64,000 nt of DNA from NCBI GenBank assembly GCA_016874755.1, contig VGTH01000002.1, positions 179,985 to 243,984 on the forward strand. Direction: 5' to 3'. How positions within the stretch are numbered: position 1 is the stretch's first letter; every line of letters starts with the position of its first letter. The notes beneath the pieces are model-generated. The model did no database searches and had not been told where the DNA came from. It worked only from the letters and a program-made list of their open reading frames with translations. Source of the stretch: Deltaproteobacteria bacterium (lineage in GTDB: Bacteria > Desulfobacterota > Binatia > UBA9968). The translations under genes and the position numbers were made by a program. Below, in pieces: positions 15,989 to 24,497 of the stretch.

Positions 15989-17353
15989 AGCTTTTGATCG
16001 GCTTTGCCAGAACAAATAAACCGGGATTCCCAGACAGACGATAATCAAACCGATGAGAGATTCCTTCGGTTTCTGGGTTACCGAGCCCCAGACGATCCAT
16101 AAGTGAATCAGCACGAAGAGCAATGGTACGACCGGGTAGCCCCACAGGCGGTAGGGCCGTTTGAGATTGGGCATCTTGTAGCGCAGCACGATCACGGAAC
16201 CGACCGTAAAAGCGGAAAATAGCGTGATCACCACGCTCACGTAAGTAAACAGCGTGCCCCAAGTGTTGGTGAGAATTAGCAGGCAACTCCACACGGCTTG
16301 CAGCAGGATCGCTTTCGTCGGCGTGCCGAAATTAGGATGAACATAGGTAAGGCCGCGGAAGAACACACCGTCCTTGGCCATGGCGTAGTAAATCCGCGGC
16401 CCGATCATCGTCACGACATTGAGCGCGCCCAAGATCGAGATTGTGATAATCGCAGTTATCAAAGCGGACGTTTTGTAGCCAAAGAGCGCTGTGGTGGCGA
16501 CCTCGGACATGCGCAGCGCGCCTTTCATCTCTGTGACCCGCACGGCGTAAATATAGACCGCATTGATCGCCAGATAGAGCACGATGACCAGCACTACACC
16601 GTAAAACAATGCGCGTGGTAGATTTCTTTCGGGATCTTCCACCTCACCGGCAATGTAAGTGACCGCGTTCCATCCGGAATAGGCGAAGATTACCGGTATG
16701 AATGCCGCGCCAAATACGCTGGGGTTGCCGATTTTCTCCCAATCGAAGAGCGGCGTGAAATGGCTGCTGTTACCGTTGCCGAGCAACAAACCGAAGACGA
16801 TGATTCCCAGAAGCGCGCCAATCTTGAAGACCGTCAGAATATTCTGCGCGGTGGTCCCTTGTTTCACGCCAAGACAGTGCAATCCTGAGATGATCAAGAC
16901 GACGGCCATCGAGAACAGCGTTCCAGCGGTTGCACTGATCGGGACCACCGGCAGCGGAATTGAAAACAGCACCTCTTTCGAATCCAGCACCGGAATAAAG
17001 AACGCAACGAAGCCGCTTAAAATCACCGAGAGAAAAGCAATGGCGCCGGAGAACGTGACAAGAAACGAAGACCAGCCGGAGAGAAAGCCCATGACTTTGC
17101 CATAGGCCTCGCGAATGTAGATATAGTCGCCGCCAGCGTAGGGCAGGCTCGCCGCCAGCTCAGCGCACGTGAGCGCGCCGGCGAGGGCGAGAAACCCGCC
17201 AAAGAGCCACACGAGCAGGACACCGCCGGGTGTTGGCAAAGTTTCGGCGATTGCGCCGGTGGAAATAAAAATCCCCGTGCCGATCATATCGCCGGCAATC
17301 AACATCACCGCCGAAAACAAGCCAATCTGCCGCTTCAGTTCGGTTTGCGCCAT
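15980..17353 (-). CDS. APC family amino acid permease
   Basis: Inner-membrane transporter of 457 aa with about twelve hydrophobic segments, of the amino acid-polyamine-organocation superfamily (LAT/YfnA-like). The first helix carries AVMLIAGDMIGTGIFISTGA with the GTGIF unwound substrate site near residue 27. Other APC blocks are GGDYIYIREAYGKVMGFLSG near residue 75 and FAYSGWNAVTYIAGEVEDPERN near residue 225. It is transcribed away from the methyltransferase at 17482. No substrate can be assigned from sequence. Confidence 0.92.
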   Translation of the reverse strand: MAQTELKRQIGLFSAVMLIAGDMIGTGIFISTGAIAETLPTPGGVLLVWLFGGFLALAGALTCAELAASLPYAGGDYIYIREAYGKVMGFLSGWSSFLVTFSGAIAFLSVILSGFVAFFIPVLDSKEVLFSIPLPVVPISATAGTLFSMAVVLIISGLHCLGVKQGTTAQNILTVFKIGALLGIIVFGLLLGNGNSSHFTPLFDWEKIGNPSVFGAAFIPVIFAYSGWNAVTYIAGEVEDPERNLPRALFYGVVLVIVLYLAINAVYIYAVRVTEMKGALRMSEVATTALFGYKTSALITAIITISILGALNVVTMIGPRIYYAMAKDGVFFRGLTYVHPNFGTPTKAILLQAVWSCLLILTNTWGTLFTYVSVVITLFSAFTVGSVIVLRYKMPNLKRPYRLWGYPVVPLLFVLIHLWIVWGSVTQKPKESLIGLIIVCLGIPVYLFWQSRSKASG

Positions 17354-17481
17354 AGCGACTAGGAATACAGGGAATTGACTGAACAGGCAAATATTTTCCT
17401 AAAGCGAATCCCGCCGAGACTGGGAACAACCGGCAGCGAAATGTTACGCTTACGGCACGATTTCGGTGCAGGAGGTCTCCA

Positions 17482-18150
17482 ATGAAGTTCCTGTTCTTAG
17501 CGATCACGACGCTGCTGTTGCCGCTGCCCAGCAGCGGCCAAGATGCGGTGAAGCGCGATCAGCACCAGATGCATCGGCTGCACAACGACCCCAAGGCTTA
17601 TATGAAAGCCTTGGAGGATCCGAAGCGCGACGAATACCAGAAGCCGCACGAAGTTTTGACCGCGTTGAACATCAAGCCGGGCGAAGTCATCGCCGATATC
17701 GGCGCCGGCACGGGTTATTTCACTTTCCGCCTGGCGCACCACGTCGGCGACAAGGGTAAAGTCTACGCCATCGACGTCAGCCCCGACATGATTAAACATA
17801 TCAATCGGCGTATCCGCGACACCAAAGCAAACAACGTGACGACGATTCTCGCCGAACCGGACGACCCGTTGTTACCCGATCACTCGGTGAATCGCTTTTT
17901 TATTTGCGACGTCTGGCATCACGTCGATGATCAAAAGAAATATCTCGCGCTCATGAAAAAGACGCTGAAACCCGACGGTGAAGTGGTGATGATCGACTTT
18001 CACAAGAAAGAATTGCCCTTCGGCCCGCCCATGCAAATGAAAATCGCCCGCGAAGATCTGATCAAGCAATTGGAAGGCAACGGCTTCAAACTAGCCAAGG
18101 AACATACTTTCTTGCCACATCAATATTTCCTCGTGTTCACACCGAAGTAA
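17482..18150 (+). CDS. Class I SAM-dependent methyltransferase with signal peptide
   Basis: Methyltransferase-fold protein, 222 aa. Motif I is VIADIGAGTGYFTFRLA near residues 72-88, with the acidic end of strand 2 as YAIDVSP and motif IV-like FFICDVWHHV. It opens with MKFLFLAITTLLLPLPSSGQ, a good signal peptide, so the enzyme is probably exported even though SAM is a cytoplasmic cofactor. The ATG has an AGGAGGT ribosome binding site. Related UbiE/Methyltransf_11-type exported proteins exist in many environmental proteobacteria. Substrate unknown; another exported methyltransferase is at 63113. Confidence 0.88.
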   Translation: MKFLFLAITTLLLPLPSSGQDAVKRDQHQMHRLHNDPKAYMKALEDPKRDEYQKPHEVLTALNIKPGEVIADIGAGTGYFTFRLAHHVGDKGKVYAIDVSPDMIKHINRRIRDTKANNVTTILAEPDDPLLPDHSVNRFFICDVWHHVDDQKKYLALMKKTLKPDGEVVMIDFHKKELPFGPPMQMKIAREDLIKQLEGNGFKLAKEHTFLPHQYFLVFTPK

Positions 18151-18165
18151 GACGGGCTCGGATAT

Positions 18166-18240
18166 TTCTCGCGCAAAGACGCAAAGGACGCCAAGATTAA
18201 AGAGTCTTTCCTTTGCGTGCTTTGCGCCGTTGCGCGAGGC
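18166..18240. repeat. GCAAAG-family inverted repeat, copy 1
   Basis: Left arm CTCGCGCAAAGACGCAAAGG and right arm CCTTTGCGTGCTTTGCGCC plus GCGCGAG are imperfect reverse complements. It sits between convergent genes. Other copies: 28858-28931 and 50998-51090; single arms near 2440 and 40500. Confidence 0.82.
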
Positions 18241-18250
18241 GTTCCGATTC

Positions 18251-19342
18251 CTATTTTCCTCCGCAAGCGTAAAACACCAACGCGTTGCGATACAAAATCG
18301 CGTCCTTGGCTTCCTCCGACAATTCCGCGCTCTCCGTCAACTCGGCCAACTCGTGCTTGCACGTCTGCGCATTTACCTCGTGGGGAAAATCGCTCGAATA
18401 CATGAACGGCTCGCTGCCGATCATCTCGACGGCCTTGGCGATCAACGGCTCGCCGCCTTCGCAGCCGATAAAAATCCGCCGCGCTTTGACGTGACGAACG
18501 ATATAGTCGCTAACCCGTTCACCTTTTCGCAATTTTAGATAGGCGCCGCGGAGATCGCGCATGACGTGCGTTTCGTAGGATCGGTCAAATCGTTCGAGGC
18601 AAAACAAAAACCACGCCACGCCGCCTTCGAGAAAACCGAACTCGATCTTGGAATATCTTTCGAGCACGCCATTGAAGACAATCGACGCCAGCGAAATCAT
18701 CTGCCCCAGCGGATGGCCGATGGCGTGCACCGCGGCGTAGGGATCGAGCCCGTCCATGCCCATGCGGCCGTGCACGCCGCCGTGGATGGCGATACAGCAG
18801 CCCAACTCGTTGGCGACTTCGTAAATCGGAAAATAGGTCGGCGTGCCGAGCGGCGGCGCATGTAAACTGTTGGAAGGAATCACTGCGCCACACAATCCTA
18901 ACTGTGTCACCGCGCGCCGCAGCTCCTCCGCCGCAGCTTGGGGACTCAAAACCGCCTGCGGCAGGAGCGCCAAGCCGTGAAAGCGTGAATTGAACTTGAC
19001 GTAAGTCTCAGAGAGCCAATCGTTGTACGCCCGCGTCGCGTCCACCGCCCAATCGAGATTGACGATATTCGCCGAGGCCACGCCGGCGGTGGGATAGAGC
19101 ACCGTCGCTTCGACGCCGACTTCGTCCAGGAATGCCAACCACTCTCTTGGTCCGACTTTGCGATTGAACGCGCCGGGCGGCATGTCGACCAGATGTCCGG
19201 CATGCAAATGATCGAAGGGCGGGAACGGGTTAAAAGGCTGTTCCTTGGCTTTGTCGCGGTACGCCTGTGGCATACGCGCAATGATCGCGGCGGCATCTTC
19301 GGCGACATGGCCGTCGGCATCGATGATTCTTCTTCTCGCCAT
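18251..19342 (-). CDS. Amidohydrolase family 2 protein (ACMSD-like)
   Basis: TIM-barrel metal-dependent hydrolase or decarboxylase, 363 aa, cytoplasmic. The N-terminal metal motif is RRIIDADGHVAED (residues 3-15), a mid-barrel His is in CIAIHGGVHGRMG near residue 180, and the C-terminal acid is MYSSDFPHEVNA near residue 315. It has a GGAAAGA-like ribosome binding site. It belongs to the same broad family as the gene at 6300 but the two are not close copies. It is divergent from the epimerase gene at 19440. Reaction not assigned. Confidence 0.88.
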   Translation of the reverse strand: MARRRIIDADGHVAEDAAAIIARMPQAYRDKAKEQPFNPFPPFDHLHAGHLVDMPPGAFNRKVGPREWLAFLDEVGVEATVLYPTAGVASANIVNLDWAVDATRAYNDWLSETYVKFNSRFHGLALLPQAVLSPQAAAEELRRAVTQLGLCGAVIPSNSLHAPPLGTPTYFPIYEVANELGCCIAIHGGVHGRMGMDGLDPYAAVHAIGHPLGQMISLASIVFNGVLERYSKIEFGFLEGGVAWFLFCLERFDRSYETHVMRDLRGAYLKLRKGERVSDYIVRHVKARRIFIGCEGGEPLIAKAVEMIGSEPFMYSSDFPHEVNAQTCKHELAELTESAELSEEAKDAILYRNALVFYACGGK

Positions 19343-19439
19343 GGTGAGTCTTCCTTTCGAGTGGAACCCTCTGTGCAGATAAACCTTGCTTATTTCAATT
19401 CACACGTCGTATACAACCATCATCGCACGGAGGTCCAAC

Positions 19440-20369
19440 ATGAAAATCATGGTCGTCGGCAGCAGCGGCTACATCGGCCGTCATGTCGTAAAGGGGATGT
19501 CTTCGCAAGGCGCAGAGGTGGTTGCTTTCGATGTCGTCCCCGCACCGCCGGCATGGCAAGTCGCCGGCGTCCCGTTCATCCAGGGCAACATGACCAACTT
19601 GGAAGAGGTCATGGCCGCAGTCGTCGACCACAACGTCCGGCGCATCGTCGCACTGGGCTACTACATGACGCCGCTGCTCCAGCCGGAATGCCGCGATTTG
19701 ATGAACGCCGCGCGCATCAACATCGTCGGCGTGACCAATATTTTTGAAGCGGCACGGCTCGCAAAGCTCGATCGGGTTATTTTCGCCAGCACCGTTGGTA
19801 TCTTCGGCTATCAGGACGTCTACGGACCAGAGCCGATCGACGAAAACACCGAGCCGCGCGGGACCAAAAGCCTCTATGGACTGATGAAGCTCGTCAACAA
19901 CGGCCTCTCCGAGCGCTACAACAAAACCTGCGGCACGAGAATCGTCAAAGTCCATTCCGCCGCCGTCATCGGCCCCGGCAACACCGCGTTCTCCAAGCGC
20001 ATGATCCAAGACCCCGCCCTCGGCAAACCCGGCTTCGGCAACTGGCCATCCGCCGGTCCGCGCAACATCGTCGGCGTCAACGACATCGCCCAGCTCTACG
20101 CAAAGATAACGTTAGCGAAAGAAGTGAAGCACGACACCTACATGGGCACCGGCCCAACACCGACCGGCAAGGAGCTCGCAGGGTTAGTAAAAAAATATCT
20201 GCCGGAAGCGGAGATCACCTTTGACGAAAAAGTCCGTATTCCGGCGTGGAGATTTGATAACTCTAGAGCAGTGAAGGAGTTTGGTTGGCAGATACAATCG
20301 GTGGAGGAAATGGTTGTTGATGAGATCAACGGCACGAGAACGGCAGCCAGCTTGCCACTTGTCTCGTAA
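19440..20369 (+). CDS. NAD-dependent epimerase/dehydratase family protein
   Basis: Extended short-chain dehydrogenase, 309 aa. The Rossmann start MKIMVVGSSGYIGRHVVKG has the GxxGxxG NAD site at residues 7-13; the active-site Ser/Thr (FASTVGIFGY) and the YxxxK pair (LYGLMKLVNN) appear near residues 118 and 145. The ATG at 19440 follows a GGAGGT ribosome binding site and begins directly at the dinucleotide fold, so the longer frame from 19386 is rejected. It stands between a divergent amidohydrolase gene and a convergent OCD gene. Sugar epimerase or a 3-hydroxy-steroid-like dehydrogenase are both possible. Confidence 0.88.
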   Translation: MKIMVVGSSGYIGRHVVKGMSSQGAEVVAFDVVPAPPAWQVAGVPFIQGNMTNLEEVMAAVVDHNVRRIVALGYYMTPLLQPECRDLMNAARINIVGVTNIFEAARLAKLDRVIFASTVGIFGYQDVYGPEPIDENTEPRGTKSLYGLMKLVNNGLSERYNKTCGTRIVKVHSAAVIGPGNTAFSKRMIQDPALGKPGFGNWPSAGPRNIVGVNDIAQLYAKITLAKEVKHDTYMGTGPTPTGKELAGLVKKYLPEAEITFDEKVRIPAWRFDNSRAVKEFGWQIQSVEEMVVDEINGTRTAASLPLVS

Positions 20370-20376
20370 GAAGTTC

Positions 20377-20428
20377 GTAGGGTGCGCCGTGCGCACCGTT
20401 CGGAATCGGCGCGCACGGCGCACCCTAC
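20377..20428. repeat. GTAGGGTGCGC inverted repeat, copy 2
   Basis: Arms GTAGGGTGCGCCGTGCGCACC (about 21 bases) and its near reverse complement around a TTCGGAATC centre, 8 bases after the epimerase stop and just before the OCD stop. Same family as 6109-6160. Confidence 0.82.
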
Positions 20429-20442
20429 AAGCACCGCGTTAT

Positions 20443-21435
20443 TCACACATCGAGCTCTGTCCCAACACCAAGCTTTTTTGCCTTCTGGCACACCCAAGCC
20501 GCGGTAGCCACATCAAGTATTCCGTACGCCGGATTCATGCCGATCCAAATTTCTTCCGCGCTCATTCTCGTCTTTACCCTGCCCGCGACGACATCCCCTA
20601 ACTCCGTCGAAAAATCCGCCTCGTTCATTTTGCCAGAGCGCACCAATTCCACCAAATCTTGATAGGGCGGCACGTGCGTAAGAATGCCATCATTATAGGT
20701 CGTAATGATTTTGCTCTTTACATAGGTCGCCTGATCGATCTCTTCCGGAGAATTGGCGAGGATCGTGCAGCCCGGCGATATCCAGTCGCCTTTCATCACT
20801 GGCTGCAAAGCTTTCGTTCCTGTCGTCACGATCTCGGCGCCACGGATTGCGGTTTCGGCATTGGCGACTTCACGAACCGTCACGTTGCCTCCTAAGCGCG
20901 CTTGCAGATAAGCGACCACTTCGGCGCGATGCGGCGGCGTCGGACTCCAGACGCGCAAATCGCGGATCGGCCGCACTGCGCAGACCGCTTCTGCAGCCCA
21001 GCGGGCCAGGCGGCCGGAACCGATCAACGCCAAGTTCGACGCGTTCGGCAGTGCCAAATATTTTGCCATAACGCCGCAGGGCGCCGTGCTCCGCACGGCG
21101 TGCACGAGATGATCGGAGATCAGCGCTTTCAGCTCCATGGTATCCCAGTCGAACAACACCAACAGGACACCGCCGCCTCGGCGCCGCAACGAGGCACCAA
21201 GCCGCACGCCGTAGCCTAGCTCTTCGATGGCGCCAGGAATGATGCGCAGGTCGCGCGTCCACGGGCGGCCTTTGCCCATGCTGTCCTTTTCGAGCGGCGG
21301 ATGGAGCACCCGCACGCGCGGCGCGACCACCGATTGACCGTTGCCGACGCGGCGAAAGGCTTCTTCGATGGCAGGCACAACGTCGGTCATGCGGATATCG
21401 AGTCGTTCCGTATCGGCATAGGACAGGTAGAGCAT
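20443..21435 (-). CDS. Ornithine cyclodeaminase / mu-crystallin family protein
   Basis: NAD(P)-dependent oxidoreductase-like protein, 330 aa, of the OCD/mu-crystallin family, whose members act as ornithine cyclodeaminase, alanine dehydrogenase or ketimine reductase. Family blocks are YADTERLDIRMTDVVPAIEEAF at the N-terminus, the Rossmann loop NLALIGSGRLARWAAEAV near residue 135, and ADFSTELGDVVAGRVKTR near residue 280. It is complete and isolated, convergent with the epimerase gene. Substrate cannot be chosen among the known family activities. Confidence 0.88.
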   Translation of the reverse strand: MLYLSYADTERLDIRMTDVVPAIEEAFRRVGNGQSVVAPRVRVLHPPLEKDSMGKGRPWTRDLRIIPGAIEELGYGVRLGASLRRRGGGVLLVLFDWDTMELKALISDHLVHAVRSTAPCGVMAKYLALPNASNLALIGSGRLARWAAEAVCAVRPIRDLRVWSPTPPHRAEVVAYLQARLGGNVTVREVANAETAIRGAEIVTTGTKALQPVMKGDWISPGCTILANSPEEIDQATYVKSKIITTYNDGILTHVPPYQDLVELVRSGKMNEADFSTELGDVVAGRVKTRMSAEEIWIGMNPAYGILDVATAAWVCQKAKKLGVGTELDV

Positions 21436-21577
21436 GAAACGTTATTTACGACGTAAGTCGATCGAGTCGCAACCCTGGGCTACACCGCCTTGAGCGAGGG
21501 AACCACAACGCTAGACTCTAAACGCTTAGCCGTCCTCGGTTGCAATAACCGCGAAATTTTATAGAAATGACGAGATT

Positions 21578-22237
21578 ATGGATTGGCAGGACCCAGTCGA
21601 TTTTGAAGCCGGCAATCACGGCAACAAGCCTTTTTCGATTCGCATCCCCTCACTCGTCGTCACCCGCGGCAAAAACGACCGGTTGAATTTCTTGACCGCC
21701 ATGTGGTTCACGCCCACCGGCGCTGAGCCTTCGCGCATGGTGGTGGCGATTCAAAAGAAAACTCTCACCTATGACTACATGATGGAGCGCGGCGAGTTCG
21801 TCATGACCGCGCCGACCGACAAAATGATGGACGTAGTCGTCTTCGCCGGCTACATTTCTGGCCACGACGTGGATAAATGGAAAGCCGCAGGGCTCACCGC
21901 GGTGCAGCCGTCGAAAGTTTCCGTGCCGCTCATCGGCGAAGGCATCGGCAACGTTGAGTATAAGATCATCAATCAAATCCCTTTTGACGACGACATGGAC
22001 CTTTTTGTCGGCCAAGTGTTGGCCACGCATATTCGGAAGGGTGTCATGGAAGGTGAGCTCTATCGCGCCGACTCCGACCCGCTGCCATTGCTGTACATGG
22101 GCACGCGCTATGAGAACGGCGAGTCCACCGGCAAATACTATGCGCACATGAGAGACATCGATAAAGCCAACTATGATTCGCCGCTATTGAAAGAATATCT
22201 CGCGCGGCCGAGGCGGCGGGCGGGTAAAGCACAATGA
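21578..22237 (+). CDS. Flavin reductase-like (FMN-binding split barrel) protein
   Basis: Small FMN-binding split-barrel protein, 219 aa, of the flavin reductase/DIM6-NTAB family. Members supply reduced flavin to a two-component monooxygenase or bind FMN as stand-alone flavoproteins. FSIRIPSLVVTRGKNDRLNF at residues 19-38 and LTAMWFTPTGAEPSRMVVAI resemble the flavin-binding strands; GEFVMTAPT follows. Its TGA overlaps the ATG at 22234 (ATGA), so it is coupled to the following binding-protein region. No monooxygenase gene is nearby. Confidence 0.85.
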   Translation: MDWQDPVDFEAGNHGNKPFSIRIPSLVVTRGKNDRLNFLTAMWFTPTGAEPSRMVVAIQKKTLTYDYMMERGEFVMTAPTDKMMDVVVFAGYISGHDVDKWKAAGLTAVQPSKVSVPLIGEGIGNVEYKIINQIPFDDDMDLFVGQVLATHIRKGVMEGELYRADSDPLPLLYMGTRYENGESTGKYYAHMRDIDKANYDSPLLKEYLARPRRRAGKAQ

Positions 22238-22268
22238 GAACCAGCAAAACTCCCGTATCGGAACTATT

Positions 22269-22347
22269 CACCACGAAGGACACGAAGAACACGAAGGAAA
22301 GAAAAGTTTCTAATTTTCTTTATCCGAACTTCCTGTCCTTCGTGGTG
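22269..22347. repeat. CACGAAG-family inverted repeat, copy 2
   Basis: CACCACGAAGGACACGAAG on the left and GTCCTTCGTGGTG on the right. This copy lies inside the frame that runs from 22234 and its right end supplies the GTG at 22345 proposed as the start of the binding protein. Confidence 0.85.
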
Positions 22348-23328
22348 AGAAAGTATCAGATCGCAATCTGCGTGCTTGCCGCACTGGCGGTGAGCGTGAG
22401 CGTTGTGACCGCGCGCGCCCAAGAGCGTGAGAAAATCCGTGTCAGCACGCTCTTCGTCGGCTCCTCACTGATTCCGTTTTGGATCGGCCGTGAGCAGGGC
22501 ATCTTCGCCAAGCATGGCATCGACGTCGAACTAATCTGGATGCAATCGAATCTCTCGACGGCCGCGCTGCTCGCCGGCGAAGTCGATACCGCTTTCGGCA
22601 CGCCGCAGTCGCTGTTCGCCGCGCTGACCGCAAAAAATCCGCCGCCGCTCACGACCATCGCCGCCTGGGGCTCGGCCTCGGAACACTGGCTTGTCGTGAA
22701 CCCATCGATCAAGACCGGCAAAGATTTGGAAGGCAAAACCATCGGCGTCAGCCGACCGCGCTCCGCGGATCATGGCTACACGACGGTGATTCTCGAGCGC
22801 ATGGGTGTCGATCCTAAAAAAATTACCTGGCTTTCCACCGGCGGCCAGGCGCAACGAGTGCTCGCCGTTGAAGCCGGCACGACCATGGGCAGCTCGTTTA
22901 ACCGTTATTACACGCTGCAACTCAAGCGCAAAGGCTTCCGCGATCTCGCCAAGCTCGAACGCCCCGACTATCCGTTTCCGCCGTCGATCTTTGTTGCCAA
23001 GAAAGACACCCTTCAAAGCAAACGACGCGCGTTCAAATCGCTCCTCACCGCGATGATGGAAGCCTCGGAGCGGCAAAAGGCCAACAAAGAGCTTTCGCTG
23101 CAGCTCATTCGGAAACATCTACGCATACAAAATCCCGAAGTGGTCGAAGCCGCGTACGAGGACGGCGTGACCTTAAGCTATCCTTACTTCACCGAGCGGC
23201 AGTTCAAGATTTCCATCGAGCTGTTGGAAAAAAGCATGGAGCAGCCGGTGCAGCTCACCTACAAGCAAGTGATCGATCACAGCATCCTCGACGAGATTAA
23301 TCGGCCCGGCATGAACCGGCCCAACTGA
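22345..23328 (+). CDS. ABC substrate-binding protein (NMT1/TauA-like), orphan
   Basis: Periplasmic solute-binding protein, about 327 aa from the GTG at 22345. That start is chosen because a normal signal peptide follows at once (RKYQIAICVLAALAVSVSVV, cleavage near ARA-QE). The frame is open back to an ATG at 22234 that overlaps the flavin-reductase stop, but the extra 37 residues are a translated CACGAAG hairpin (TTKDTKNTKERK). The body is NMT1-like (IRVSTLFVGSSLIPFWIGRE and KDLEGKTIGVSRPRSADHG). No permease genes adjoin; a different class of binding protein follows at 23391. Confidence 0.87.
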   Translation: MRKYQIAICVLAALAVSVSVVTARAQEREKIRVSTLFVGSSLIPFWIGREQGIFAKHGIDVELIWMQSNLSTAALLAGEVDTAFGTPQSLFAALTAKNPPPLTTIAAWGSASEHWLVVNPSIKTGKDLEGKTIGVSRPRSADHGYTTVILERMGVDPKKITWLSTGGQAQRVLAVEAGTTMGSSFNRYYTLQLKRKGFRDLAKLERPDYPFPPSIFVAKKDTLQSKRRAFKSLLTAMMEASERQKANKELSLQLIRKHLRIQNPEVVEAAYEDGVTLSYPYFTERQFKISIELLEKSMEQPVQLTYKQVIDHSILDEINRPGMNRPN

Positions 23329-23390
23329 AGCAGTTTAACAGCCTTTTCCGCCGTGCCGTAGAAGCCGTTTTACCGAGTGGAGAAAAATCT

Positions 23391-24485
23391 ATGAGATCAT
23401 TGGTCAAGTGCTTCGCCAGTGCCGCGATCGTTCTGGCAGCCTTCTTCGGCGCAGATTATGCGCGGGCTCAGTCTAACGAAGAGCTGTGGCGCGCGCTGGA
23501 AAAACTGCCGGCCGCCGAGCGCGAGAAAAAACTCGTTGAGGGCGCAAAAAAAGAAGGCGAGATGGTGTGGTACACCAACTCGGGTATCGAGAACGCGACA
23601 CGCTACATCCAGGCCTTCAGAAAAAAATACCCGTTCATCAATGCCAACTTCTGGCGTTCGAAAACTCGTCAGGTTACCCAGCGCGTGGTTTCTGAAGCCA
23701 ACGCCGGCAAGCATTTGGTCGACGTCATCAAGCCGTCCACCGATCTCTTGCCGATTTTCCTAGAAAAAAATCTGATTGCCAAATATGACACGCCGATGCG
23801 TGCGATCTACCCAGCGCACGCCAAATCGGCTTTCTACACGAACATGAACTATGCGTTTCGCGTGTTTGCTTTCAACCCGCGCAAAGTCAGCTTAAAAGAC
23901 GTCGCCAAGAGCTGGGAAGATTTGCTTCATCCGAGATGGAAAAGCGAAATTCTGTTCGATGAATCTTCGCTCGAAGAAGTGATGGCGCTGCTCGCCGCGT
24001 GGGGCAAAGAGAAGACGGTGAACTATCTGAACAAACTGAGCCAACAGCAGCTATTGATTCGCGTCGGGCGCGACACGACGACGCAGATGATGATGGTCGG
24101 CGAAGCGCAAATGGCAGTGACGACTTACGGGTATAACAACGAGAGCCTGCGCGCGACCAACGCGCCCGTTGATTGGGTCGCTCAAGATTTGATCCCGACG
24201 CTGATCTATCCGCTGACGCTGGCGCGCAACGCGCCCCATCCGCACGCCGCCGCGCTGTTTTACGATTATTTGATTTCCGAAGAGGGCCAACGCTTGATCG
24301 CCCGCGAAGGCCGCGTGGTCGCCCATCCCAAAGTGGAACCGGTCTATCCCCGCATGAAAGAGTTGCAGAGTCTCTTGGGCACGCCGCGCATCCAGCTCAA
24401 CACGCTGGAACAAAACGCCAAGCTGCTCAAAGACGGTGTGCAAATACTCGACGAAGTCGTGCTAAAACGTAAATCCGGACATTAA
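23391..24485 (+). CDS. Family 1 extracellular solute-binding protein (Fbp/AfuA-like), orphan
   Basis: Periplasmic binding protein, 364 aa, of the iron(III)/putrescine/phosphonate-type family 1 group rather than NMT1. Signal peptide MRSLVKCFASAAIVLAAFFG with cleavage near ARA-QS; the mature part has LVEGAKKEGEMVWYTNSG, FRKKYPFINANFWRS, DLLHPRWKSEILFDES and YDYLISEEGQRLIAREGR, the usual segments for this group. Such proteins bind ferric iron or organic acids. No permease or ATPase is adjacent. It is 12 bases before the VOC gene, so it may be co-transcribed with VOC and M24 genes. Confidence 0.88.
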   Translation: MRSLVKCFASAAIVLAAFFGADYARAQSNEELWRALEKLPAAEREKKLVEGAKKEGEMVWYTNSGIENATRYIQAFRKKYPFINANFWRSKTRQVTQRVVSEANAGKHLVDVIKPSTDLLPIFLEKNLIAKYDTPMRAIYPAHAKSAFYTNMNYAFRVFAFNPRKVSLKDVAKSWEDLLHPRWKSEILFDESSLEEVMALLAAWGKEKTVNYLNKLSQQQLLIRVGRDTTTQMMMVGEAQMAVTTYGYNNESLRATNAPVDWVAQDLIPTLIYPLTLARNAPHPHAAALFYDYLISEEGQRLIAREGRVVAHPKVEPVYPRMKELQSLLGTPRIQLNTLEQNAKLLKDGVQILDEVVLKRKSGH

Positions 24486-24497
24486 GTGGAGCATCCC

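Noticed and set aside
22531..23118. Minus-strand frame within the binding-protein gene at 22345
   Set aside because: Shadow frame; the sense product has a signal peptide and NMT1 motifs.
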